Assembly: GCA_013399855.1 (NCBI GenBank)
Contig: VXAY01002113.1
Coordinates: 1,653,826-1,717,825, forward strand
Length of the DNA stretch: 64,000 nucleotides
Direction of reading: 5' to 3'
Origin: Oxyruncus cristatus
Lineage: Eukaryota > Chordata > Aves > Passeriformes > Cotingidae
Positions 50,430-62,769 of the stretch are shown one piece after another. The notes beneath the pieces are model-generated. The model was given only the letters and a program-made list of their open reading frames with translations. It had not been told where the DNA came from and searched no databases. Positions within the stretch are counted from its first letter, which is position 1. Each line of letters starts with the position of its first letter. Both the position numbers and the translations under genes were made by a program.

Positions 50430-52560
50430 AAACAAATTCAGTTTTATGTTTTAAGTTAAATAGGATTTTATTGCTTGTCACAAGAACAGAAAATAGGATT
50501 GAACAGTATATTAGCACAGACTGAGGAATATTCACACCTGACTGCGGTCTTGTAATTCATTCTGAATCACCCAATGGAAATTCCTTTTCATCCTCTATTG
50601 ACTTTTAAAGGAAATGAGGCTCTTAAAGAGAGATCCATTTTAGTAGCAGCCTGCCTGGTCTGTCTCCCCTCCCAGACTACCTGGGGATGAAATGACCTCC
50701 TCTCCCTCTGGACAGCAGAGCCCTTTGGATTTGTAAGCATCATCTCCAGGGAAAAACTGGTCCAAGGAAGAATGCTGCTGAGATAAGCTGGACAGTAAAG
50801 CCTGCAGGAAGCAGACCTGGAAACCTATGTTGTTTTATAAAGTAAAGCTTAGCAAAAACGTTTCCAAACATTCCCAAAATACTTCTCAAAGTACATTCAG
50901 ATGATAAATCAAGATTCTAAGCAAAAGTTTTGTTGACTAAGGAGTCCTTCAGGTGCTAAGGCTTATATAGGCTTATGCACTTACTGTACTTACTAAGGAT
51001 TATACACTTCTGTACCTGAAACCAGCAATAAAATGGTAGGTGACAATAGGGCAGTACAAATGGAAGAGGAAGATAAAGGTAATGTTTTAATTTGCTGTGT
51101 ATTTTTGTGTCAGATATAGAACTCATTATTCCAGAACCACTGCATGAAGTAATACACAATAATTAACCAAAATCTGCTCTTACAAATATCTGATTTAGAT
51201 TAAGCAGCCTGTTAAACTGTTGGACTGTGGCCTGACTTCCAGGGCTGTCACTGAGAGCGAGCAGAAGCCAGAGGAGCAGATCAGGATGCTCCAAGACTCC
51301 AGGTAGAGCAGAAAACCCAAAGAAAAACCCTTAAGCTCCCCGGCAAAGTGCAGCTTTTAAACGAGCCTCCTGCACACGGACAAATCCCCCACTGTAGCTG
51401 CCACCTGCTCTCCCAGGAAGAGCCATCATTCCCTCCTGGCTCCAGGGAGTGCAGGTATCTGGGAAAGCAGCCACACTCCTGCAAACTCTGCCTGAACCTC
51501 GACAGCTTCAGTGAAGGCGAGGGACTGGAATGTTTGGGGCACCTGCAGATTGAACGACTAAACTTATCCCCTGGTGGCTACATTGGAATATCTAAAGGGG
51601 CAAGACACAAAATATATGCAGCTGTCAGGAGATACTGCAAATAATTTCCCCAAATCTAACAGTGAGTACCTGAATGCCAGGTTTTATCTCTCAGATTTCT
51701 GGTATTATTTTGTTCTTAAGGAATTCAGAGTATATGAACTGTACACGTTTTAACCGCTGCTTTGTGGACGGATAAGAAACAGGTGTGCAGATAAAAACAC
51801 AAACTAACTGCTGCACACAGTTCCATTTACTTGATTTCATGTTCCATTACGTTTTTGTAGGGTTTTTTTTTTTCTTTTTTTCTTTTCGTGGGAGATTTTC
51901 AGTGTTATGCATATACATAAATGGATTATGGACAGAATTATGGGGAGATGAAATGACAGAGTCATGTCCTGAAACCAAAGGCTGGAAGTGGGTGCAAAGC
52001 CAGGCAGTATCTGAACCATCTAAACACCCATGGCTTCATGGCAGCAATGGGAACGTTAAGATGCCAGTCAGAACAAGGTGCTGACATCCAGATAGGTTGC
52101 AAGCAGCAAATAGGCAACAATTAAAATGCAGTGGGTGTTTCTTACCCAGGAAGCCTCTCCTTTTGAACTACTCTATTGGAGACCGCAAGAAAGATGACTT
52201 TCCAGGAATATGGAACAGAAAATTTTGTGGTGTATGTTACATCAAAATGCAGTAAACTTCCTGCACTGGCTACGTGTTAAAAATACATCTTAATCCTTAG
52301 TGACCTTCAAAAGCAGTTTCTTCTTTAACTCTGTTGAAGTGGAATAGTTGACTTTTAACTTATGTTGCTTCCTGTAATTTTTTGGCCTAGACAGTCATCT
52401 TCAAGTCATGGGTTATATATGCTTGTTAAATAAAAAAATCCCAGAACTCGAGAGCCAGGAGAAGTTATAAAATCAACCCAAGGTGTAGCGACTATAAATC
52501 ACTGATCATAAATACATACATAGAAAAAATACACGGCAAGTACAAGTCATTTTTATACGA
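50430..52560. other. Intronic stretch with no recognised element
   Basis: Unique-looking sequence. A short T-rich run at about 51860-51888 is the only simple sequence. No gene was recognised. Confidence 0.45.
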
Positions 52561-52577
52561 ACGGCTGCACTGCCAGG

Positions 52578-52588
52578 CAGCACCACGG
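52578..52588 (+). promoter_or_regulatory. RE1/NRSE-like half site
   Basis: cagcaccacgg matches the left part of the REST/NRSF element (TTCAGCACCACGGACAG), but the right half reads ggcactcc rather than ggacagcg. CA10 is neuronal, so a REST site would be plausible, yet this match is partial. Confidence 0.25.
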
Positions 52589-52862
52589 CACTCCTGCAGT
52601 CAGGGTCTTACATTTAGTGCTGTTTTAGTCATACTGCTATTTTTAAAGGAAAATTAGATTCTAGAAATAGCCTGTTTTATCCTTCCCTTAGGAAAAACCC
52701 TTAATTACACAAATCAAGTTATATGATGTCCAAACTTTATATCAGCAATAAAGAATTTTGCTTCATGTATAATCAGCTGCTTCTATCATAAATACCAGTC
52801 CTGTTACTTTTTCACCTTCCTAAAACTTGATTAGCAGTGGAAATACAAATCAGGCTTTTGAC

Positions 52863-52878
52863 TTTTTTTTTTTTTTTT
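52863..52878 (+). repeat. Poly(T) tract, 16 T
   Basis: A mononucleotide run between gac and gcaagg. Confidence 0.9.
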
Positions 52879-53169
52879 GCAAGGGGAAGAATTTACAGTT
52901 CATACCACAGGCTTAAGTGTGCATTTTATGATAGCTCAGGTGAAACAGGAGAAGCTTAATGGTTTTATTTGAAGCAAGTTGTAATAGGATGTTTCTCTTT
53001 GTGTGTAGGGCTCAGAAATTCAGTTATTGCCCCAACAGGAATCAGGATTGGACCTGATGCAGCTGTGGCTCTTCAAAGATACAAACTAAGAAAAATATAC
53101 AGGGAGAGAAATTATGTATTTATGTCTTTAGCAGAAAGACTGACAATAACATATAATTGAAAGGAACAG

Positions 53170-54100
53170 TTCTTTAATGTTATAATCCCAAACAATCATT
53201 AGATACAATCTGGAGATCGAATGATGCTTTAGAACAAGTGTTTAACCCCTTATAAAATTTGAGCCTAAATTTCAGGTACACAAATAGGATTTTGATCTCT
53301 GCTTCAGGCTTGCATTTTTTTTCATTTTGTCAGATTACTGAGGTATTTGTGTGGCCACTGGAGGTGAAAATTCATGGTTCACTGTCACATCAAATAAATG
53401 AGACTCCATAGATATTGGTTTTTATACACTGAAATTTAAGAAACTGTACTGGCAGACTTTGGTAGGGGTGGTTTGGGATTGTTTTTCATCATCTACACAT
53501 ACATGGGTGTTCCTTGCCAGAAAACTTTCCTTTGTTGGAAACTACTTTTCTGAATCTTCTGAGCTCCCCATCCATTAGCAGAACTGCAGGAGCTGTCCAA
53601 ACAAATTGCAGGCTCTATGACAACGTCAGCTTATATTACTGTACACGTGACGCAGCAAAATATCTGCTGCAGGGAAAAATAAATACTGAATTTCTTAGAT
53701 ACCAAGTGAAACAGATCCCTTTAGTAATACATACATTTTTTTGCACATGTTTACTTTTTGGTTACCAACTGTTCTCTTTTTTTTTTGGAGGGAGGGAGGA
53801 GTGGAAGAGAGTGTCAATGTACTGAGAGCACAGTCTGTCACCGACTATAATCTAAATCCCTTTGGTGCCTCAATTTTAAAATCCAGCATCATAAAGCAAT
53901 AAGGTGGAGTTTTTCTGCTTAGAGTAGCAGCTGTAGGATTTGCTCTTTTAAACCACTGGGACATGAAAACATTCAGCCCTCTAAACCTCCAGTGTCACTT
54001 ATGAACTATTCGCTTTGCCTCATTCCAAATTATTATCATTTGCTTGGGGTGACTTCACTTGCTGCAGGATTGATTCTTCTTTAATTAAAGAGTAATTTAC
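53170..54100. other. Intronic stretch with no recognised element
   Basis: AT-rich unique-looking sequence with a short T8 run near 53778. Nothing further was recognised. Confidence 0.45.
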
Positions 54101-54110
54101 CTCTGTAGGC

Positions 54111-54146
54111 AAAAAAAAAAAAAAAAAAAAAAAACCCAAAAAAAAA
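54111..54146 (+). repeat. Poly(A) tract, 24 A, plus CCC and A9
   Basis: A run of 24 A (54111-54134), then ccc and a further nine A. No upstream retroposon body or poly(A) signal is apparent. Confidence 0.95.
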
Positions 54147-55883
54147 GTCCACTCATTTTGAAATGGCTTTTATGCTTTATGCTACTTGGTAATCATTTTT
54201 CCACTACACTTTCTGTAAGTTTTAACTTTTTCCTCAAATATATTTAAAGTAATGTTCCAAAGAAAGGAGGAATCAACCTGTACAAAAGCTCTTGCAGCTA
54301 CTATGGGCAACCAGAAAAGAAAATGAAAAGTAAGCATATGAGGTTTTATCATTTTTACCATTTACCAAAACGATAAGCAGGGAGCAATTACTGCAAACAT
54401 TATCTTGGACAAAACTCCCATGGAGGCAATGGACTTCGGGGTAAAACTGGATGATTTGGTGTTTGTTTGCTAACCATGGACATCAGGCTGCAAAAACACC
54501 CAATACCCTGTTTGTTAGCCCTGTCTGTCCTAACTGGCAGTGCCCATGTGCTGGAGGATGGATACTGGGGATCAGATCCTGAACAGGAGAGTCCAGAGTT
54601 AATGACAGGTGAGGCACAACACTGGAGATACAGTGAAGTTCCTCAGGCCCATTTGGTGCTGAGCACTCACACACCACACGTGTCTCTGTTGCCACAATTC
54701 ATTAAATGACTAAGTGGAAGCAAAACCAGTTAGTTCTGAGATCAATAATGGCCCTTGTACTCAGAGAGTGTCAATTTGGAAACTCTCTTCTTCAGCAATT
54801 TATATGTTACTCTCTAAAAACGGAAGAGCTTCAGACAGAGAACGTGACCCTGACTTTGAACAGTCTAAACGTGTTGGCAAAGTCCTCTCGTGGGAGGCAG
54901 GAGTTCCTGGCTCGTGCCCACGGCCAAAGCAGGCAGGTCTTCCCCATCCCACGTGGATGTGCTGCTCCCTCTGACCTGGGACCTGAATGGTGGAGGTGGG
55001 GGGAACCACATCCCTCTAGGTCCCGATTCCAGCTCACAACTCTCCCTCCTCCCTCGTGATAATCTCTGCTTTCCAACACACAGTGCCAGGGGTGAACCCT
55101 CACCAGCAGCTCTCTGACCTTCAGTTTATTTCTGTAGCTTCTCCTGCTCCTTCACTAGGTCTTTGTCCCTTGCCTCATGTTTAACATACCTCTTATGAGG
55201 CATTTTAATATCTTAGTAAAAAGCCAGCTAAATCATGCCATTTCCAGCTGCCTTTTTATTGCATTTTCAGGAAATGCTGGGAGGTTGCAGAGTTACAGTT
55301 TTCATTTAGCATGAATGAAACTGTCTTGACCTTCCTCCATCACTGTGGACCTTTTCTGGCATACACTGCCTCCCAGAAAGTCAAAATACTTTAAATTTGA
55401 GGTATTTCATTTTAACCATCTAGGTAACTTCAATACAGACTGAGAAGGAAATACTTCTAAATTTTGTTTTCTTTAGGCAAAATTGTGATAGATAATGGAA
55501 TAGGATATTTTACAAACAACAAAGGGAAGCCAAATTCAATTTTGTTATCATTTCTTGTAGCATGTCTTTCTAAAATTATTACAATTAGAACAGTTGCTCA
55601 GGCATAGCTACCCTTAAAATAGCCTGTGAGTGATAGCAGCCACAACAGCATCAGCGCTAACACTGTGCAGAATTAGAATTGACAAGGTTAAACCACATTT
55701 ATTTGAAGTCCATTTTCTTTCCACTTATCTTTTAATATCTCACCTTTATCTGCCTGCATTCTTATCTCTGTATAAACTAACTGAACGTTACTGCATACAC
55801 CTGCCAAGATTTGGTGGTTTAAAACTCAGGAGAAATTAATTCATTACATGCAGTTACTTCTCAGTGCTTTGGTTGGGTTTTTG

Positions 55884-55897
55884 TTTTTTTTTTTTTT
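55884..55897 (+). repeat. Poly(T) tract, 14 T
   Basis: A mononucleotide run after gggtttttg. Confidence 0.9.
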
Positions 55898-57836
55898 AAT
55901 CCAACTGCCATGGAAACATTTTGTAACTGAAGATTTGCCACAGGCACATTAGAAAAGTACCATATGCGAGTTATTACTCTGAAAGTTCTATCAAAGGCAA
56001 AGAGAGTTCTGGATTTTAGCTAGAAAGGGTAAGTCCATTACTGTCCATCTCTTTCCATCATCTCAAATTTTATTTACTCTTCCTTATCAAACTATGAACA
56101 TGCTCCTGCCATCTAGTCCCTGGAAATTCTGCTAATAACAGAACCAGTTGGCAACACAGCCTTAATCTGCTTAACCTTCAGTGTAGGACTGGCCAGAAAC
56201 AGCTGGCACATTCTCTCAAATGTGAAGTTCCTATGAATCAAACGCCTTTTTTTCATTTATTATTATTATTTTTCAAGCCAGGTTCAATGTGAACAGTACC
56301 CATTTAGCGTGTTTCATTACCTAAATTTCTGCTCTTTTCACCTTTAGCAATTTCTTTCCCGTTTCCTCCGACACTCAGAGCACAGAGTGATCAAGGCCTG
56401 AGCTATCAGTCCCATACAGCACCTCCAACCCAGCTCAGTGCTTTGAAGTCTTACATCCAAAGCACAGCATGTAGGCATGGTCCCCAGAGGCCCATCATTT
56501 TCCATGCTTATACAGGAATTAAGCTTGCAGCATCCCTGGCTACAGGAGCTCAGCCACCCAGTTCTCATTACCCACTGCTTTTTTTGCTTCCTGCCATGCA
56601 CGTCTGAAATACCCTGGTGAGGCTGTGCAGGCAAAAGTTTCTTCCTCCTGCTCCAGTCCACCAAACTTTCACAACTTTCACTGCACTAAAGTTCATTACA
56701 TAAAGGATTAGAGGAGCGTGGTTTTCAAACTGGGGTTCTGCTAAGGTTCTCCAGAAGAAGCCCTTTTTTTTATATATATTTTGGGAGAGCTGGTAATGTA
56801 CATAAATGATGAATTAGCATACTTGGCTGAAATAAGGAATTCTGATTCAGAAAAGGATAAAAGACTTCTTAGAACTAACTGTACTACTCTCAAGTGCTTT
56901 AAAACACAGGTTCATTGCTTACTCTCTTCTCATAAAAAAACAGGGAAGGGTCAATAAAATATCACAAAAATATGCTACCAATAAAAACCATAATTAAAAA
57001 TACACAAAGCATTTGCAGAACAATCCACCACGGGTGAAACCTGAAGCCCTCTTTACACACGTTCCTGTGGCAGGACGTGCCTGTACTTCAAAGACAAAAA
57101 CTAATAACCAAAGAGGCAGAGCGAGCTCTGGTCCCAGTTCTGCGCGTTGTGAAATTACTTTGTGGCTTTGAGGTTTGTGGACTGTTCTAGAGAGTATTGT
57201 GGCACTGACCTGCAGAGCAGGTTTTACTCAAAACACAAATTGCTACACCAAGACTGCTCCGGTTGTTCCAGATTTTGGCAAATATTGTTCCATTTTCACC
57301 TTTGGAGCAGCAGTCACAGCGAGATGTTTCCAGAGAGGGGGCTCATGGGCAAGCCTGGGAGAACAATGGTGCTGTGGCTTGAACAGTGCACTCCATCCCT
57401 GACACTCCCTGCTTTGGGCATGAGTGGTGCCATAAAAGAGGCATCAGACAGGAATAATTCCATGTACATCCAAGGCTGTCCTGACCCTGGGAGTTGTGTT
57501 GAGTTCTCTGTGGGAGTCTTAAAGCCCCCATGCTCTTGGTACCCAGATTGTCCCTTTGGAAGTCTGTCTGTACCCACAAACGTGACTTCATTCACACCCA
57601 GCCCTGCTGAGGGGAGGGACATCCCAGGAAAACCAGCTGGTTACTGAAGGTCAGAGGGATGAAGGCACCAGGTCTGCAGGCTCTTGGCTGCACCACAAGA
57701 CAAACTGGCAGGAAATCAGGGAGGTTTCTGACAGTCTCAGCTTGTCTTTCAGAAAAATTTCTTTGAAATCAAGTTCCCTCCACGAGGTACTTTGGTTTTG
57801 ACATATAAGCATTTTCCAGCAAAACCCTGTTTCAGC

Positions 57837-57853
57837 AAAAAAAAAAAAAAAAA
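57837..57853 (+). repeat. Poly(A) tract, 17 A
   Basis: A mononucleotide run continuing into gaaaaagaaaa. Confidence 0.9.
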
Positions 57854-58068
57854 GAAAAAGAAAATCCCAACTAGTTCTGCTTATGATCAGTGTAAGGCCT
57901 TATTCTGCGTGAAGCCCAAGGGTGTGTTCAGTTAAAGAGGATTTTCACTGTTTGATTTATAGCTTAGAGCCTCCCCATCTACTGTTCCTAAGTCACAAAA
58001 GGAGCAATAGAGGAGCTGTTCTTCCTCCTGACTGGTAGAGCCATTCCCTGGGGCAGTTAATTAGAAAG

Positions 58069-58095
58069 AAAAAAAAAAAATAAAAAAAAAAAAAA
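58069..58095 (+). repeat. Interrupted poly(A), A12-T-A14
   Basis: Two A runs separated by one T, about 215 bp after the previous A tract. Confidence 0.9.
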
Positions 58096-59267
58096 TCACC
58101 CTTATTCTTCTAGATTCTAATGAATGTCAGTCTGTTCTATTCTCGTAGGATTTTCTTTTAGAAATCCAGGAAAATGATGAAAGGAAAAATGGCAGGGTAA
58201 AAAAATAAAAAAGTTCCAAAAGCCTTTTTTCCTGTGGCCTATTTGAAAATACATTCCTGTTTTTTAGATGTGCTCAGTACTGAAGATGAACACTTCAAAG
58301 TAGGTTGGCAATCTTTTGTTAGAATTTTGAGCTTTCAGGCAGCACATTCAGGGTCTATCCCCACAAATCTCCATATGCATTAACAACCCCATGGAAATAA
58401 GTGAAGCCATGGGCACGCTGACAAATGGAAAGTTGGGATGTATGTTTACAGAGCAGTTGTTACCTCAAGACCACATTACTGTGGGTCAGGAAAACAGGAT
58501 GCAATCCCCAGGATTTAGAATATTTAATCCATCTCAATTTAAAATGTGATCCCCACTGTGAATTTCTGTATGAACTTCATTTTTTTTTCTCATTTGGTGC
58601 ACACAAGGTATTACCAAATTATAAAGTATCTAGAAATCGCTCATACTCTAGAAATTACCAAGAGATTAGAGTGAAAAGAGAATTTTTAAGAGGACACAGG
58701 CTTCCTTCCTAGCACAAGACACCAGTTCTGTGATGTCATCCATCTTTCAAATGATCTTGTAAACTCATCAATATTTTGGTTGTGATCATCAAACAATCTT
58801 TGGGCAGCTTGAAGTCGATCAATTTTACCTGTGTGCTGCTAGATGGTATTCCTTAGTTTGTGCTCTGAGAGTGGCAGCTTATAACTCAAAGTGAATGACA
58901 ATTGCTAAATCTAAAGATGTGCATCGTTTAAAATAAAAAGAAAAAAATAAATAAATAATTGGAGAATTCTAGAAAACCATCACTGAGCTGAAAATCTGTC
59001 CTTTAATGTTTGTGAAGAGGAAAATAAAAGTGCAATGAAGAGCTGGAAGAGACCATCTGTCTCCTTTTAGTGTGTTTTGTTCGGAGTTGGGCCTGAACCA
59101 AAAGCCTGATTCAGACACGTCCAGTGTTTGGAAGCTGTTGTGTCATGGTCCCGTTGGATATTCAGAATTGCTGATGGCTGCTCACAACAGGCACTAATGA
59201 TACCCCTCGGAATGCTTTTGGCTTTCCAGCCATTAGCACTTTGCCCATTAACTATCAATTATCTCGC

Positions 59268-59375
59268 AGGGTGATTATTTTGCCCATTGTACAAATAGGG
59301 AGGCTGAGACAGAGGGGCTGAGTCAACTGCAGTCATGACAACAGACCACGGCAGGGTGGGGACCAGGACACGAGA
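59268..59375 (+). mobile_element. MIR-like (CORE-SINE) relic
   Basis: The order agggtgattatttt, gcccattgtacaaat, agggaggctgagacagaggg, gctgagtcaactgc, ggcagggtggggaccaggac follows the familiar MIR segment (cccattttacagatgagg, aaactgaggcacagagagg, ttaagt, cttgcc, ggcagagccgggattcgaac) in order and spacing, with heavy divergence. MIR-type elements are ancient and sparse in birds. An unrelated GC-rich match is possible. Confidence 0.5.
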
Positions 59376-60391
59376 TTTCACGGTGTTTGCAAAGACCCAG
59401 AGATTCTGGCCACCCCACAGCTCAAAATTCATTCCTAGTGGCAGAGGGAAACCTTAAACAGGCAGGGCTGCTCCCTGTTACTGCCACAGCAAAAGTTCAT
59501 CACCCCGAGACACTGCACTGTGCAAACCACAGCACCCAACTGTGTTAAAGGACAGTCATGAATCTCCCATCAGATACACACAATATTCTGCCACCCAGGA
59601 AGTCCTCTGCAGGCTAGACCTGAACCTGCCTCTCACCAGCTACTTTTTAAAGTTCCAAACTTGTAAATGTCAAAGAGGCACAGAAAAACAATGCCAGGTA
59701 GAGAAGACTGTGGTATAATAAATATGCCAAATAAATCTCAAAGTACTTTCTTCTGAATTGAAGTAGGGCTGCAAGCATGGACAATATTAAAAATCAGTGA
59801 AGCAGTGAAAATAATTTACAAGATGTATCTTCAAAGTTCATGGAATGTTGATAGGGTAAATATCTCTTAAAATGTCTCTAAATGTGTAGTAATTTTTCTT
59901 TGGATGTATAGCCCTCAGATTTATTGAACCATTTAATTATTTTGACAGTCTTCAAACTTTGAGATGTTGATTGATCCTAATCAGGAGATCTGTAACTGGA
60001 CAACTGTTTATCAAATTGCTGATAATGAAGCGAATAGAACAATCCTTAACATGCACACATTTCATCTGTACACCTTGCTTACACCATTCATCTGTGGGCA
60101 AGTGGAGCCATACCAGTTTCTACAAAGCAAACTACACTATGATAACAATGACATGCTTCCCTTGTAATTTTAATTCATATTGGAAATCTAATTTACAGCA
60201 GTGGCACTATATGCAAAAATAAAAGACCCACTTCTGGTTGTGTGAACACCTCCAGCTGCAGACAGTAAAACTATTGCCCATGACCAGAGAAAGAACAGCA
60301 CAGCTTTTGAAATCTAAAATCTGTGACCTGCTTGCTGCAATGCATCAGCTTTCAAGTTTTTGGGCTGACTTTTCTTGAATGAGTGAGAGCT

Positions 60392-60430
60392 ACATAATAT
60401 ATGTTTGTGTATGTATATATATTATATATG
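60392..60430 (+). repeat. TA/TG-rich simple sequence
   Basis: acataatatatg, gtgtatgtatatatatta and tatatgtg: a degenerate dinucleotide tract. Confidence 0.8.
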
Positions 60431-61085
60431 TGAGATAAAACCAGCAGCAAGTGAATGCTGAGCTGGTTTGATTGAACAATCCGCTGCTAATAGCTGGTTA
60501 GGTGAAAATATTTTCCTTTGTTGCTTAAGAAGCTGTCTTTGGTGTTTTGATCCATGAAAAATTTTCCTCCTCCTCCTCTGCCTATTCTGAAGCAATATGA
60601 GCAGCTCCTGCTTTCGGTAGATTGCACTAAGGTCTTTCTTGTTTTTATTTCTGCAAGTAGCTTTACCCTTCTCCCCATTTGTTGTTAAAAGTAGAGGAAC
60701 CAGAAAGAAATGAGTGCCTGAGGAGCTGGCAGAGCCCCGGCTGCTGCTTCCCCTGCCTTTGATCTGTTTGCCTCACTGACTGCAGAGGAGTTTGTCCCTC
60801 ATTCCTACCTTTCTTTGCTCTGAAGTTTTGTCTGTACTGAGATTAGAGCTTGTTTTAGTGATACAGATGGGCCTGCATGGTCAAAGGTACTTTGTTGGAA
60901 CAGAGTTCCTGGAAGGCACAAGCAGATGCTGCAGAAGTCATTGGCAACTGAGCGACTCCATAACATCACTCCCAGAACATTGTCTCCTCTGCTCTGCAAA
61001 CTGTGACCTGTAACCCAACCTCAGCCAAAGGGACTGTGGTGTTTTATCTGGTTCTTTTCAAGTAATAACAACTACACTGTCAAAT

Positions 61086-61185
61086 CAGACCTATTTTTAT
61101 CCACTGTGAAATGGTTTATTCACCAGACCTTAGACTGGCCAATAGCAGTGTAAATATGATGAGTGGATAAAACTGCACAGGTCTG
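61086..61185. mobile_element. Inverted-repeat (MITE-like) element, about 100 bp
   Basis: The left end cagacctatttttatccact (61086-61105) pairs with the right end 61162-61185, whose reverse complement reads cagacct, eight other bases, then ttatccact. The interior contains gcagtgtaaatatgatgag, similar to the gtgtaaatcaggagt core of the element at 27370-27461, so it may be a diverged member of the same palindromic family. Confidence 0.45.
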
Positions 61186-62089
61186 TGAGCAAACTTCTCT
61201 GATGTTCTCAGCCTCCATAACTTGTCCCTGTCCCACCCGTGGAACTCCTGATATCAGGAGGATTTGTGACGGTCACCAGATGCCAGGCCCCAACTCCAAG
61301 GTGTTCCCCTACTACTGAGAGTAGAAAAATGTGCTGAAAAAGTATTTTCTGTTCTATTGCTCCTTATTAAAAATTTAGAATTTCTACTAAATATAGTAAG
61401 AGCATCAACTCATTAATCAACAGTAGTACTTTCACATCCCTACTCAGAGTATGAGCAGATCAAGCCTGTGTCTGTTCTCCCAGTTATCTTCTATGAGAAA
61501 GGGAGTTCTTCTGTTATCTTTCCTCTTTTTTTTCCAAAACAGTACTTTGTAGTGCTTCAGATAATACAGAATAACCTTTGCTAAAAAATTACAAAATGTA
61601 AAAGTTTAGTGCCCCAAAACTGGGAAATGGGAACAGAAAAGGCAGTTGTGCATCCAGTAGTTTTCTTGCCCTTACAGTCTTTCCTTTGCCTCCCTTCTCT
61701 GCTGTCTCATCTGATCTGCCACAGAGAGAGATCAAACAGGGTGAATCAAACAAGTCAAAGCAATTCAGGAGGTTGAGGGGTTTTTTCAGCCTCAACATCA
61801 ATTCTGCTGAATTGCAACATCACTCCTTACATTTAGCTTGTATGTCCCTCTTTAGATGATAAAATAATGAATAATGGAATAATGTCTTTAAAAACACAGT
61901 TAAGTTAATGCAAAATCTGGGTTTGGTGTTTCTGAAATTCATTGATCCTAATTACGCCACAGCAAAGCTAAAAAAAATCAGGACGCAAAGACACGGTTTA
62001 GCCGTACGAGGAAAAGGTGAGACACTGCAACCTGCCAGAGCACCTGAACTTGTTCTTCTGTGCTTTCAGAAAGGCTTGCAAGAGCAACC

Positions 62090-62275
62090 TGTGACACCCT
62101 CGGAGTGCTGCAGGCGGCAGAGCAGCGGCGCTGCCCCTTCCCGCTGTGACAGCCCCTTGGAAAAGCAGCAGTCTGGTCTCAGACACGTATTGAACAACCT
62201 CTGAACACCCCTGGGACGGGAGTCCAGGGGGTGTTGAAGGACCGTTTTGCTCCTCGAGGAAACGCACAGTGAGGG
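62090..62275. other. GC- and CpG-richer patch with a short hairpin
   Basis: Several CpGs (ctcgg, ggcgg, gcggcgc, cccgc, gacgggag, gaccg, ctcgag). An imperfect inverted repeat at 62204-62235 joins aacacccctggga to tccagggggtgtt around cgggag. Frames of about 90-105 codons open on both strands, as expected of GC-rich DNA. No protein was recognised. Confidence 0.45.
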
Positions 62276-62769
62276 AGGGGATGGCTGGGTAGCAGTGCTA
62301 ACGTCAGAAGAGTGACAGATTTTGAGAGACGGGAAGAAACGGGTCAGAGGAGGACAGGAGAGAGGTTTGGTGTTCATAGAAAGGGGAATATAGGGGTCTG
62401 GATAAGGGTGAGGAAAACCACGTGGGCTTAGGCAGCACAGGCATCGTTGCAGGACAGTCTGGTTTCACATGGCTCAAAGGGAATCCAGCCCGTGCTGGGC
62501 ACGGACATCCACGAGCATGTTTTTGATCTCATCTTTTCACCTGCTGGCCCGGCCCAGAGCCGACAGGGGCTACTGGAGCAAAATGTAAGTCTATTAAATG
62601 AAGGTGGGCAGCCTCAGTTCTGCACAGAAATACAGACTGACTTGATAAAACAGCCGAGTTTAGTTGAAATTACAGGGGAAAAGGTAGACAAATTGAAATT
62701 TGGACTGGAGCACAAGAGCCAACAGCAACTTTACATCATGTGTTTGAGAGATGTAGTGCCCTGAAGTAC

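Noticed and set aside
57162..57647. 161-codon frame, plus strand, with minus-strand frames opposite
   Set aside because: No domain, signal or splice signals of note, and the opposite strand is equally open.
59012..59065. gagctggaagagaccatctg, a CR1-like phrase
   Set aside because: Isolated phrase without the flanking CR1 order of motifs.
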